From Rhodamnia argentea (lineage: Eukaryota; Streptophyta; Magnoliopsida; Myrtales; Myrtaceae), in the NCBI RefSeq assembly GCF_020921035.1, contig NC_063158.1, forward strand, positions 2,958,001 to 3,022,000: a stretch of 64,000 nucleotides of DNA, read 5' to 3'. Position numbers and translations under genes: made by a program. Each line of letters starts with the position of its first letter. Position 1 is the first letter of the stretch. Positions 23,125 to 35,668 of the stretch are shown one piece after another. Under the pieces are notes generated by a model. That model was not told the origin of the DNA. It saw only the letters and a list, made by a program, of their open reading frames with translations, and searched no databases.

Positions 23125-25000
23125 ATGTCGAACTCGAACCGAGATCTCGAGCTAGGAGCTGAAAAGAAGAGACCCTGGAAAGCCGACAACCATTACTACG
23201 CCGCGGCGACCACCTATGTGGAGGAGGATGGCGAGTGGACCCCGTGGCTGATCCCCATGTTCATCTTGGCCAGCGTCGTGCTCTTCGTCGCCGTCATGTA
23301 CGTCAACGACTGCCCCGAGAAGAGCTTGCGCACCTACGGCGGCTGTGTCGCCAAGTTCCTGGGCCGGATCTCGTTCCAGCCTCTCAAAGAGAATCCTCTC
23401 TTCGGTCCCTCTTCTTCTACGTAAGCACACAAGTTCATTTCCATTTTTAATTTCTTCTCTCTTTTCACTGTTCTGACTTTGTCTTACGTAATGTTATGAC
23501 TGAGTGGTTTCATGTTGATTGGAGCTTGTCTCTTGGCATTTGTGAAACTTCGATGGCAGTTTCCATGGACGTGTACTGAAGACGTTTGGCGATGTTCTAG
23601 GAAGTGAAATGGTCGGATGACTCAGAAACGTTGACTTCTTCTTAATAATTTGCAATTTTTGGAGTTTCCTACTTAACAAAACATCACTCTCCAGCTTGCA
23701 ATAGGATAGATTTTTGTCAACCTTTGATGAAATACACGTCTAATTTATAGTCCCTAATTCGATATGATTCACTGCGTAGTCCATCATCGGCTAAGTCGAT
23801 CCAGTTTCTTTTCGCTATTCAAGAATTTGCTAAGGCAGAAGATATGGTTCGTTCTATGAATAATTAGTTACCCATTATTTGTGATCCATGTGTGATTTTC
23901 TTATGTGAATTTGAATTTTCGAGCAACCTTTGCTGCTGTTTGTATACAGATTGGACAGGATGGGGGCTCTGGACTGGAACAAGATAGTGCACCAGAAACA
24001 AGGTTGGAGACTGATCACTTGTATGTGGTTGCACGCCGGCGTCATTCATCTGCTTGCCAACATGTTGTGCTTGGCCTTCGTTGGCATCTGCCTCGAGCAG
24101 CAATTCGGCTTCGGTAAAATCTCAAGGACTTGTGCGGGCTTTTTTAGTTTTATTTTAGGACTTGAAAAAGGATGATTTGTCTTCATTTTCTCGTGCCAAA
24201 TTTTTGACATTAACATCTTGTGGGGCTGTGCGATGATGATTCGGGCAGTGCGGGTGGCGACGATCTACCTATTGTCTGGATTTGGCGGAAGCATTCTTTC
24301 TTCGCTTTTCATTCAGAGCCGAATATCAGTCGGTGCTTCCGGTGCTCTCTTCGGCCTCGTAGGAGCCATGGTTTCCGAGCTCATCACTAACTGGACCATC
24401 TACACCAACAAGGTCGATAAACCCGCCAATCTTTTTATTTGGGGTCGATCATTGAACTATGGATCCTTTAAATCTCAATGCTCTTTTGTGTTTGATATTT
24501 GCAGGCTGCAGCTCTTTTCATGCTGATCATCATAATAGCGCTCAATTTAGGACTCGGAGTCCTTCCTCACGTAGACAACTTTGCCCACATCGGCGGGCTA
24601 TTGACGGGCTTCCTTCTCGGCTTCATCCTCCTCGTTCGCCCCCAGTTCGGGTGGGTGGATCGTCAGTACCTTGGAGCTGAGGCTCATGCCAAGAAGTCGA
24701 AGCACAAGGCTTACCAGTACTTGCTGTGGCTTCTTGCCCTTGTTCTATTGATCATCGGGTAAGTCGACAATAATAGTAAAAGCGTGGTGTTTTATCAAAT
24801 TTTGGACAAGAATGCCTTGTGTTACTTTCGACATCGGAAATGAAAACTACTAACGTCTTTTCTGGTTTTGGAAATTCCGTAGCAGATTCATAATCGGGCT
24901 GGTGATGCTGTTTAAAGGAGAGTCCGCGAATGATCATTGCAGTTGGTGCCATTACCTGAGCTGCGTGCCGACGTCAAAATGGCACTGCGGGAACCGATGA
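23125..25000 (+). CDS. RHOMBOID-like intramembrane serine protease
   Basis: Five exons: 23125-23420, 23950-24113, 24249-24412, 24505-24758, 24886-25000; 330 residues, all GT-AG with phases that agree. A polar N-terminus (about 40 residues) is followed by a first membrane segment after GEWTPWL. Rhomboid features: [17 protein letters not shown] in the loop and second helix, the serine nucleophile in GASGALFG (exon 3), and the catalytic histidine in [11 protein letters not shown] (exon 4). The last exon gives a final membrane helix and the cysteine-rich tail [15 protein letters not shown] typical of plant RBL1/RBL2-type proteins. Family members act in Golgi or other endomembranes and cleave membrane-anchored substrates; the substrate here is unknown. 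The gene directly follows a decayed tandem copy. Confidence 0.93.
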
Positions 25001-25489
25001 AATCTGCAGATGAACTACCATTCCTTGTCATCGATCTCCCGTGCTTTTTTTTTTTTTCTCTTTCCATGAATGTTCACCATATGTTGATTGGACTTGATTA
25101 TAATGCAAAAATTTGTCATGTAAATGCTCAAATACAGAACTTGTGTACGCAATAAGGTTTCTCGGAAAACTATGCAATATATATCATCGATCGGTTTGAT
25201 CTTACTAACCTCTCCTTTCTCTGTCCCTCGAGATTACTCTTTGCCGTGAAAATAGCTATATGGCTGTGTTGAAATCATTGCAACATATATACGTTCGAGC
25301 CGGCAAAGTTATCTTCCAGGCATTGGGAAGAGGGAGAGGGAGAGACAGAGAGAATTGTCCAGGGTTCATCCACAAACATCAACTGGCGACATAGTCTAAT
25401 CTTCAAATTAACCGCTCCCACCATAATCGCCAAAGCGCCTTAATCTAACATCAGAAACAATTCATGAGGATTTGACAGGGCTTTAGCTT
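25001..25489. other. Rhomboid 3' region, no gene seen
   Basis: This holds the probable 3' untranslated region of the rhomboid gene and AT-rich spacer, with a GA-rich run near 25330-25352. No coding or repeat family is recognised. Confidence 0.4.
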
Positions 25490-26028
25490 CCCATGGAGGG
25501 TGTTTTAGTGTTCCATGAATCTGCAGTGGCATTTGGCCACTCGCCACTGACAATACATTCCGATTTTCGCGACACAAAGGTGTTCTGCTCTAACTCAATG
25601 GAGCAAAACATCTTTCCAGCGCGGTGGCAAGGAAGTGGAAACTCTCAGGGTACACCTTGACCTTCCAGTTGCAAGATGACCATAACGGTGATTTGGATGG
25701 GGAGCTTGAACTGAAAATTTAAACAGCAGATCGCTTTAGAGCGTCAAGGAACGTATCGGCATCGGCGATCTAGAGTCAATTGGCTCGAGCATGGTGACGA
25801 GAACACTAAACTTTCGTGTTCCGGTGGTCCTAGAGATTGGGATGGAGGTGTTTGACCAGAATTCCTTGCTCTGTCACTGAAGAGATGAACATTGCTTTTG
25901 TTGCTGATTATTCTGCAGAAGAAGTCAAGGCAGCAGTAACGATCAGTTGGAGAGTTCCAAAGGCTCCTGGGCCTGATGGTTTACTGGAACATCCTATCAA
26001 CAATACTGGGATGAGTTCTGTGATCTGA
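25490..26028 (+). mobile_element. L1-type LINE relic
   Basis: Broken frames read as the region between endonuclease and reverse transcriptase of a plant L1 ORF2: a stretch at about 25765 reads VNWLEHGDENTK (family SxWLxxGDxNTKFF), then a frame at 25837-26028 contains FVADYSAEEVKAA and KAPGPDGL, the conserved entry to the reverse transcriptase domain. The element breaks off there, only 0.36 kb before the HAP2 start codon. It is a short dead fragment in the same orientation as HAP2. Confidence 0.7.
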
Positions 26029-26029
26029 T

Positions 26030-26386
26030 CCAGGCGGTTCGGTTCGGTTCTCAAGTCTAATCGGACTCGGTGCTCGCCCCTAATCCGGGCCCGTCCGTTG
26101 ATCGGTTCTATTACGACGGCGGGCCAACCGGACTTCCCGCTTTGAGTTTCCTTAGCTTTTTCTTTTTCGATCTTGCTGAATTGAAAATATTAAAAAAAAG
26201 AAAAACTAACCTTACATTCCCGCCAAAAAAACTGCCTTGTACACACGACGCACCCCCAAGCGGTTTCATTTCGTTGTCGCGGTGGGAAAAATACACCGAC
26301 TTCCTCTTTCACTCATCGAACACCATCAAACCCCATCAACTCAAACAACGCGATCGACCGGACTTCCGCGCTCTCGGGTTCAGAAT
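26030..26386 (+). promoter_or_regulatory. HAP2 upstream region with repeat-derived sequence
   Basis: Only about 360 bases separate the L1 relic from the HAP2 ATG. The first 90 bases carry ggttcggttcggttctc and gctcgcccctaatc, like the ends of the accgg-rich inverted-repeat elements at 41.2 and 52.1 kb. The proximal promoter therefore seems partly built from transposon debris. No certain TATA box was found. Confidence 0.45.
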
Positions 26387-29300
26387 ATGGCGATCAAACT
26401 CGCCGGAGCGGCCACATTGCTCGTGTTCCTCCTCCTCCACCGCCTGAGCGGGTCGACGGTGTCCGGAGTGGAGATCCTCTCCAAATCGAAGCTCGACAAG
26501 TGCCAGAAGACCTCCGCCTCCGACGACAACCTCAACTGCACTAAGAAGATCGTGCTGGACTTGGCCGTTCCCAGTGGTTCCGTAAGTGATCATCGCGAGT
26601 TGTGTATTGTGGATACGAACACCTGAGGAGAAAAGATGCCCGAATGATTGCGTGATTTGATTTTCATTTTCTTTGCTTCCGCAATTTTCTTGCACGAATT
26701 GCATCGCACTGCATTGGACGCAAACAGTTGCTTTCCTTTTCTGATACCATCAAAGCCGGCGATTGAAGGAGAGATTATGAAATTGATTGGAACTGGGTCA
26801 TGGAAATTTTGGTGAAAGTTGATTATATGAACTGATCATGCTATCTTAATATGTGCAAAAATTGAAATTTGGCTGCGTTGCTTATTCAATCTACTCTGGG
26901 AGATCTCAGAGTGGAGGGGACGCCTCGCTCGTTGCAGAAGTAGTAGAGGTCGAAGAGAACTCGACAAGCAAGATGCAAACTTTGCGAATCCCCCCTGTGC
27001 TGACGGTCAACAAGTCTGCCGCATATGCTCTCTACGAGCTTACGTATATAAGGGTACGGAGCCTCTCTGATCCTTGTGCTGTATAAAGCGAGAGATTTCC
27101 TTCTCAGTTATGCTTCTCCTTCTATTAGTCCCCTGACTGTATGGTCTTCTGCATTTTTCCCTGCATCTGCACCGTAGTAGTTAGGGTTTTTCTAGTGTTT
27201 TCACTTCAGGTTGCATTTTTGTTTCCTTAAGAAGCAATTGATGAGCAAACATGCTTTTACTGCCTTTCAAGTGTGAAATTCTTAGTGAGACAAGGTGCTT
27301 CATTGACTTGACACATGATTTTTCATTCATGTTCATATCATCTTTTTGTTTGTACTCAATGTTATGTTAATGCATTGAATGTACTATGTACTTATCTGAC
27401 ATTTTTCAGGATGTTCCATACAAACCACAAGAATATTTTGTGAAGACACGCAAATGTGAGCCAGATGCCGATTCAAAAGTTGTCAAAATATGTGAGAGGC
27501 AAGATCTCTGTCTCTGTCTCCGTCTCTCTCTCTCTCCCTCCCCAACTCTTCAGCTTCCCACACCATGCTTAAGTTTTTTGGATAGCATGGACAAGGTCAA
27601 TGGTCCCCTTCTTCTGCTTCTCATAGCATTTCCTCCTCTTTGTTGGCCGCAAAATACTCGGTTAAAGCAAATGTGATAGCAAATTATTTGCAAGATTTTA
27701 GCAACATTTACGGTTTTTCAATTGTAGTTATCTAAACATCGAGCTTGCGCGCATCTAAGGCCATCATGATCTTGCACCATATTTAGCAACCTGCACTATA
27801 TTGTATCTTATACCTTACGTACGAATACAACTTTGTTGCGCACAAGGGTTCTCAGTCTATACATTCAATAGGAACTTTTCTTCATTGGATTGTTGCATGA
27901 AATTAATGCAGATTGGCAGTTGACCATCATGTAACAGGATCATAGTCTATGCCTTACAGGTTGCGGGATGCCGATGGTCATATTATTGAGCATACTCAGG
28001 TGTCTTTTTCCACCACCTTTTTTCGTTTATCTCTTTGAGTCATCATAATATTCTTTTCTTTTTCTCTTCAGTATGTGGTTTCCTTTTATGTTTTACCAGA
28101 TAATCCCATATCCTCCTCCAGTTTTAACTTGATTGCTTAAGATTGCTCACTTACACATGGAAATTTGTTTCCAAGGACCAAGATGAACAGCAAAAATGCT
28201 TGTAGATGTTGGGTTTATCCATGCTCAATCTCACTCCTTCCAATTTGTTCACTTTAAAATTAGTATCAGGACTTTGGAATTCACTAAACACAGGAATATA
28301 TTCTGTGTAATAATAAGGACATTTTAGTTCGTTCTCCGGAGACAGTTATAATGGATCATGTTTATTGACTTGTCCCTCTTTATTAATATCATGCACCTTC
28401 CTTCTCAACTTTTTGTGTGACTTCTACAATTGTTGTTTATCCCAGCCAATCTGTTGCCCTTGCGGGCCCCAGCGGCGCGTTCCATCATCGTGCGGAAATG
28501 TCTGTGAGTGTTGTGACATATCTCTTCATTTTGGATGGATCTTTGTTTTCTAATACTTGGTTTCTATCTTTTGTTGATTCAATAATCAGTTGACAAAATG
28601 CTTAAAGGAAAGGCTAATACTGCTCATTGCCTCAGATTTCCCGGTGACTGGTATGACCACGAGTGCCTTCCTCCAAGAGAAAAAATATTGAACACTCCTA
28701 CCCAAGCACGCACCCTCCTTATAACGAAATGTTGATTCCTGGATCCTTCTTTAGTGTGTCTAATGCTGAATTAAGGAGCTCTTTTTTTCTGAACTTCTGA
28801 GAATTACATCGTAGTGGATCATGGAGAAAAATGCTTGTGATTGTCATCATTTTCTAAATCTATACTGTCTTCCAAGGAAAATTTTGAAATTGGTTCTTGA
28901 ATTGTCTAGAACACTTCCTCACAACTGCATTCTCTTTAGTTTGGACAAAAGAAACTGATAGTGAAAGAAATAACTTAATTGTCTACATATCTTTCCAAGC
29001 TAATATAAGTAGTGTTTAGTGCAGGCTTTGTAATACACATACAATATGCCTATAGAGTTGATTTGTGGTTATTGCTTAAATTAACATAAGTAGACAGACG
29101 AAGTTGCTTCTGTAACTTCTAATTATAATAGCCAAGATGCTAGTTGTACTTCTGAGGATTTCCTTGTTATCCACTCTTATTTAGTTTATCGTTAGTCACA
29201 TCCTAACTAGAAACTGTTCTCTGGTGAAGGTTCCATGTTTTTGGTATTGGACAACGATCAATAGGATTCAGTGTCCGAATTGAAGTGAAAACAGGAACAA

Positions 29301-32300
29301 AAATTTCGGTATGATTATGCTTCATATTGTTTTCAGCTTTTTGTCTCAAGGAAATGTTAGCTGATATAAAACAATTTGCTATTCAACTTTTTGTTTTGTT
29401 ATATTGTCTTGCTCGTTCCCTTAACAATTTGTAATTTATAGTTTTTCTTCTTTAACAGAGTTACTTAAATTCATGCTAGAATATGGGATTACTCACGCCA
29501 GATGTTTATGTCATGAAACTGTCTGGAGAAATTGGCTAGGGCAATGAAGCCCTGTAATTTCTTGTTTTATCCACATCTAATCGATTTGTTGCTTTCACTT
29601 CAGAATATTCATTTTTTCATAAGTTTAAATCTTTTGATTATTAATACCCTCTGTTGGTTTGTAAAGTTTGAATCCCTTTTTAGAGTCCACTTATGATGGA
29701 TTTGCTGACAATTCTTCCCACTGTTTTCTTTCTTTGGCCTACAGGAGGTAGTTGTAGGTCCCGAAAACAGAAGTGCTATATCCGGCGATAACTTTTTAAG
29801 GGTGAACCTCATTGGAGATTTTGTTGGGTACACAAATATTCCGTCATTTGAGGACTTTTACCTGGTCATTCCAAGGCAGGCATGTCTCACATTTATTCGA
29901 CTCTTATGCTAGTATTGATAGACTTGAAGTTTTTCTTCTTTCAAAGAAAGAAAAGTACAGCATATTTTATCCTTCTCACTTGGTAGTTTGGCACCATAAT
30001 GACTTCTTGCATGATGTTCAATGGATTGATACTGTCCGATATGCATGATTGTGACTGCATTGAGAAGGATCGCACAGTTTCTCGTCGACAGATGTTTATT
30101 TTAGTCACTTTTCAATTTTCCTAATAATACATCATATTGCTTTAATGAATCTTTTCATCTGTGCTACTAAGCATCTAATGATTTTAGGAGAGGCAAGGTG
30201 GGTATCTACCCCACATCGTTGTTTATACAGTAAACTGGTTATTTTTTTTTTTTTTTGCTGCCCGACATGTTTGCAACTCAAGTTAATTTTGTGCATAAAT
30301 TAGATGGATCTGCCTTTGTTTATAAATAGACTGAGACATGCCATGCATATGATTGGAATTGCTATAAGTATACAGATGGATGGTAATATTAGTGCTTTAT
30401 GATGTTCAAATGAACTGGGATTTGTTGGTCAATATTTAAATCCAAGGTTTTTGAAGGATTCAAATTGGAAGTTCAGAATACTTTCGATCTTCAAACGTAA
30501 AATGTAAAAGGAAAAATAAAAAGAACAAGATCAACGTTGGATAGCATCTTAGCCTCATGCTATCTTTCTTTTAGAGCATGCACATATGCTTCTAACACTG
30601 CAGTGTAAATTGGTAGCCTAAATGTATATTGCCCCAGTAATTAGCCTGTTACTTATCCTGAGACATTTTTTGTTGTCTTAAAGAGTGGACCTGGTCAGCC
30701 TCAGAATTTAGGGACAAATTTTTCTATGTGGATGCTGCTTGAGAGGGTCAGATTTACCTTGGATGGCATTGAATGCAACAAGATCGGCATCACTTATGAG
30801 GCTTTCAATGGACAACCAAATTTTTGCGCCTCACCTTTTGGAAGTTGCTTGCATAATCAACTGTGGAATTTCTGGGATGTTAGTCAATTCTACCCTTTCA
30901 GCTCTAGTCTCAGGAATATGATCTGCCCTATTTTTTAAGTTAGAGCTTTTGACACATGACACTATATTGTCGGCAATGTTCGAATTGCTGCAACCTTATA
31001 GGGATATCTAGAGATTATTGTGTTATTTTCTATAGTTGGATGTGAATTTGGTAGATTTGCCTAAGCATAACAGTTCTTGCCCCCTCTTGCAAATTGTGCT
31101 CTGTATCTGCCATGTCAATTTGTTCACATCTTCTGCCTAATAAGAATCACTACGCGCTACTCAGAACATCACCACTCACAAAGATGTTGACAGATAGTGA
31201 GTGGTGTGTAATCCTGTGGCATGATTTGAAGAAGCTCTTTTTTCCTTTTAATGAAAGGCTGACCAAAATCGAGTCGGGAGGAATCAGCTGCCGCTGTATG
31301 GCGTTGAAGGAAGATTTGAAAGGATAAATCAGCATCCAGTAAGGTTTTGTAATTGAAGAATTAGGATCGTGTACTTTACTTTCTGTTGTTGACAATCTTC
31401 ATTTGGATGCAGAATGCAGGGAGTCATTCTTTCTCCATAGGAGTCACTGAAGTTCTCAACACAAACCTTTTGATAGAATTAAGAGCTGATGACATTGAAT
31501 ATGTGTATCAGAGGTTGACCTTATTTCTGTTGTTATGTTTGTTTCACTTGCTTTGGTGAACCTAAATATTGCCTGGTGGACAGTAACTTGCATAGGGTTA
31601 GTTAGCATCTTAGTGTGTTGGTTCATTGTTTTTTGAAAAAACTTCATATGTTCCATCTGGCTTGGCATTTTTAATGGTTCTTTATATGACTCAATGGCTA
31701 TGATATACAAGTTCTAGTTTTTCAAAACATTGAGATTGCCTTTACTGACTTTTGTAGATCCTCCGTCGGTATTTTCCAGTATAGTTAGAATACAGAAAAG
31801 TTGTTGTCTAGGTCTTTTTTGAACGTTTCTTCCCATGTTGTCCAATATCATCAGAAAAAAAATGTGTACTTTTCTATCTACCGCTTGGAACAATATAGGT
31901 GAAATTAAGTAAAGCCAAGTAATCTTCAGCCGTTTGTTTTACTCAAGTAAAGGAGTAATTTCAGTACATAGTATTTTATTACGTGAATAGTTGATTTGTA
32001 CCTATCTTGTCTGTAGGAGCCCTGGCAAAATTTTAAGTGTTACTGTTCCGACATTTGAAGCCTTGACTCAATTTGGAGTCGCTACAATCACAACAAAGAA
32101 TACCGGTGAACTTGAAGCCTCATACAGCTTAACGGTACCCTCAAAGATTAGAAATTTTAGTGCTTATATACATCATTATGTCATTAGTGATCACACTTCA
32201 GTTTATACCTCAAGTTCTGCCAGGCACATGACTGGTTCTATTCATTTATTATGCTATTCATGTACCTACAATTTAATGAGTTACGTAACACTGGAAATAT

Positions 32301-35153
32301 GAAGCTTTTTTGTGGCAATAGTCAGCATTTTGCTCATGGAAGGATCCTCGTGGTGTGGACTTTACGGAATTTGAAACATACTCAATTGTCAGCTCTATGG
32401 TTCAGATTGATGTTTTATGAACATCAATTCTTGGATGCATTGTTGTTCTCTTATTAATATTAGTAGATTCCCCTTCATCCTTATAGCTGTAGCATAGAGG
32501 CTGCCAAACTAAATATTCCTAATCCCAGGTGTAGTTTTAATCAGTGTTCTCTTCCTTGAAATAATTATGATTAACTAATTGGGAGTTGTGCAACGGAGTT
32601 ACTTTTCGGTGCTAGGATATATAACACCTTAATTTGTCTATATCATGAACCACTGCAGTGTGGAAGAAAGTGATATTCCTTATTCTTCATCAATCAAATT
32701 CTTTTGCCACTTTTGACTGAGTAAAAGTTGAGGATTTTTCAGTCATAATTATCAAATAAGTTATGCTACAAAGAAACAACTTTCATAGGATGGAATGCAA
32801 ATACTCAGTAACTTTTTATAGCTTATGATTTTCAGACAGAATTTGGATAGTGCATCGTAGTTTAAATATCCATACTGCATATACGTTTGGCTGTTGTAGG
32901 AATCTACTTAATTCTCCTCTTTGACAAACTACTTCATCCGGCAGTTTGATTGCAATAGTGGTGTCACCCTCACAGAGGTACTTTTGTTTCAATTGATGTC
33001 TTTTGAACATTTAGCTTGACAATTATGTAAAAGACATTATTTTGACGTTGTAGGAACAATTTTTCATCATGAAGCCAAGTGAAATTTTGACTAGGTCATT
33101 TAAGTTGTACCCGACAACAGATCAGGCAGCAAAATATGTATGTGCAGGTATCAGTTATCATGCTTAATGCTCAGGAGGGAAATTCTGACAGAGCAACTAA
33201 TGAGGATTTGATTTTATAAGCCTTCTCTGTGTTTTTTACTGCAGCTATTCTTAAGGATTCTGATTTCACTGAGGTTGATCGAGCAGAATGCCAATTTAGT
33301 ACTACAGCCACTGTCCTTGACAATGGATCCCAGGTGTAATGTTTAGTGCAAAGTCATGCTCGATAAATGACATGAAATACCTGATGAATGGCGTGCTCAA
33401 AAGGATTGTCTTGGATAAAAAGTTTTGTTATTGGAAAAGCTTGTGAGATAGATGCAGAATTGATTTGTTTCTGCTTGAAGTGTCCATTTGGATAGTGAAT
33501 GTGAAAAGTATTCACAAAAGGCTTTTAAGAATTGAGATCAGAAGTCTCAAGTATAATTGTTAGCCTTCAAGTGGCTGACCAATTCTGCTGTTTTGCTAAT
33601 AGAGGAAGTTCAATGATACTAGCTGTAAAATTCACTTCTGTTATTTGGTGTGTCTTGAATTGATGACTTCTTTGCAGATTACACCTTTTCAATTACCAAA
33701 GACAGGTATGAGTGGGTTTTTTGATTCCATCAAGGGCATTTGGAGCAAATTATGGGCAGGTGTAATCGATTTCATCACTGGAAAAAGTTGCAGGTTAGTT
33801 TAATGTTGTTGCTCTGTCAGGCATGAAATATGTTTAGTTTACACATACTTCCCTCTCATATCTTCAGTTAAGTCAATGCATAAATTATTTGACACTTATT
33901 TTTGGCTTGAAGAAAATGTCTGTCCTCTCTTCTGGCATGGTTTGTTATGTCAAGAAGTTCATAGCCTCAATTTGGTGTGAAATCTCACAATTTTGCTTCT
34001 GGAGGATAATAGAACTGTCACTGGAACAAGGATGGAAGCGAATGATGGTATTAGGGTTTGACATAGATTATACATTTAGCATAGAGAAACATGTGTAGAA
34101 CACCATTAATGCATCCAGTGCGGTATGTATTTTTGATATTAACAAGGTGTGGAATTGTATTTGATGCTTCTTGTGTTTCAGGAAATTTTGTGAAAGTTGC
34201 ATAATAACACAGTCCTTGGGAACAGAGCATGTGAGCGAAAAGATGTGAAGGATAAAAGAATCTAAATGTAATAAGAAGAAATTGTACAAGGCGATGTTAT
34301 TATGTTGTGAAATTCTTCTGTTAATGTTCACCTATGCATCTGTATTACTACCTACCATGCAGTCTCTGCCTTTCACCTGGGACTCTACTTTGTATGTAAG
34401 CCTGCTTTAGAATGGTTCTTTATGTCCTGCTAATGTATGGCATTGTCAACAGGAGGGAATGCTCAGGTTTTTTCGACTTCAGATGCCACATACAGTATAT
34501 ATGCATGAGCTGGGTCTTGATGTTTGGTCTACTGTTAGCGACGATTCCTACAGGTGATTTCACTTTTATTCTTGATAGGTAAGTTTGATTACCCTTACAA
34601 GAGAGCGTGCAATAAAACAATTATATATGGTAGTACAGTTCTTGTGTTGCTCTGGCTGCTGCATCAAAAGGGACTCTTCGACGCCCTTTATGATTGGTGG
34701 GAAGATCATTTTCAAGATGAAAGTCAGATCATCCCAGGTGCTCAAAGACATAAAATTGCTGCTAAACATACCCATATGCACCATAGGAAGCACCATAACA
34801 AGGAGGTGACGCACCCCAAGCATAATCCTTCCCACAAACGAAGTGTCCATCACTATCATGAACACAGGCATCCAAATAGGGAGCCTGAGTATTATTACTA
34901 TCTTCACCATGTTCACAAGGATAATTTCAAGCATGGTCATGGAAAGAATTTAGGTATTGCACGGGAGGTTGCTTTGGATAGGTTAGAGGATGACAGAACT
35001 GGACACAGAAAGCATAGAAAGGAAAGAGGGTCTTCTGGCGGATCCTCTGAAGTGAGACAACATGCAGACAACCGACATCATGAACACAATAGATATAGCC
35101 ATGGTCTACAGGAACTGACATGGTTGAGCCGGCATCTCAAGAGAAGAGAATGA
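26387..35153 (+). CDS. HAP2: HAP2/GCS1 gamete membrane fusion protein
   Basis: Eighteen exons: 26387-26581, 26910-27053, 27410-27498, 27960-27999, 28446-28503, 28590-28650, 29230-29308, 29745-29879, 30684-30878, 31258-31338, 31413-31513, 32017-32134, 32945-32977, 33054-33147, 33245-33333, 33678-33793, 34453-34553, 34639-35153; 747 residues (Arabidopsis about 705). It is the sperm-surface protein that drives sperm-egg membrane fusion. A signal peptide (about residues 1-26) precedes a large cysteine-rich ectodomain with [34 protein letters not shown] and [11 protein letters not shown]. One transmembrane helix (about 559-585) is followed by a basic, histidine-rich tail. Phases close throughout. 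Introns 3 (GC at 27499, AG|GCAAGA) and 8 (GC at 29880, CAG|GCATGT) need GC donors; nearby GT choices bring stops or wrong frames. Exon 5 uses donor GTGAGT at 28504. The gene looks intact. Confidence 0.95.
34760..35150 (+). other. Histidine-rich cytosolic tail of HAP2
   Basis: Within the last HAP2 exon, roughly 130 residues are dominated by His, Lys and Arg, with clusters such as [22 protein letters not shown] and [14 protein letters not shown]2 tails in flowering plants are known to be basic and histidine-rich but vary in length; this one is longer than I recall for Arabidopsis. Confidence 0.7.
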
Positions 35154-35668
35154 TGTGACAGATATTTAGCGCTGACTCTGGAGTCTTTTCAAGCTCGCTC
35201 AGAGAGATGGCTCTGTTTTGATTGATTCACTTGCTAGTTGCGGTATCTATGTTGTATGACACAGACTATAGGAAGAGAATCTTCTGAGGAATTCTTTGAT
35301 GTAGAATGGACATGGAAGTTTCCACAAAGATGTAATATAGACATATACTGTTTACGCACCATTCTTGTGTAGATACTGCTGTAAGTTGGTTACATTTTGA
35401 TAACTCTTCAACTTCTCAATTCCATTCAAGTTGTCACCCTTATCGGACACACTGAGACAAGTAAAGGCAAAATTTTGTACTTGTCCTTGGGCAAAATTGT
35501 TGCTTGCTTTTGTTTCTGGAAGGAGTTTTTCATTGGCTTCATGCATCTTGAAGTATATTGCTGACAATTTTTCCCTCCCTAGCTTGTCAATAGCCATTCT
35601 GATTGCAGGGCAGGAAGCTGTGATACTTTTACTTGCTGCTGAAGCAAGACTATTGACTTGGTCAGCGT
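35154..35668. other. Convergent 3' regions of HAP2 and CYP87A
   Basis: The two genes converge with 515 bases between stop codons, probably shared by both 3' untranslated regions. The overlapping frames at 35352-35790 are not supported by any family similarity. Confidence 0.5.

Noticed and set aside
26387-35153. Idea that the fusogen-like gene is of viral origin in this genome
   Set aside because: It is the standard 18-exon plant HAP2/GCS1 host gene with ordinary introns.
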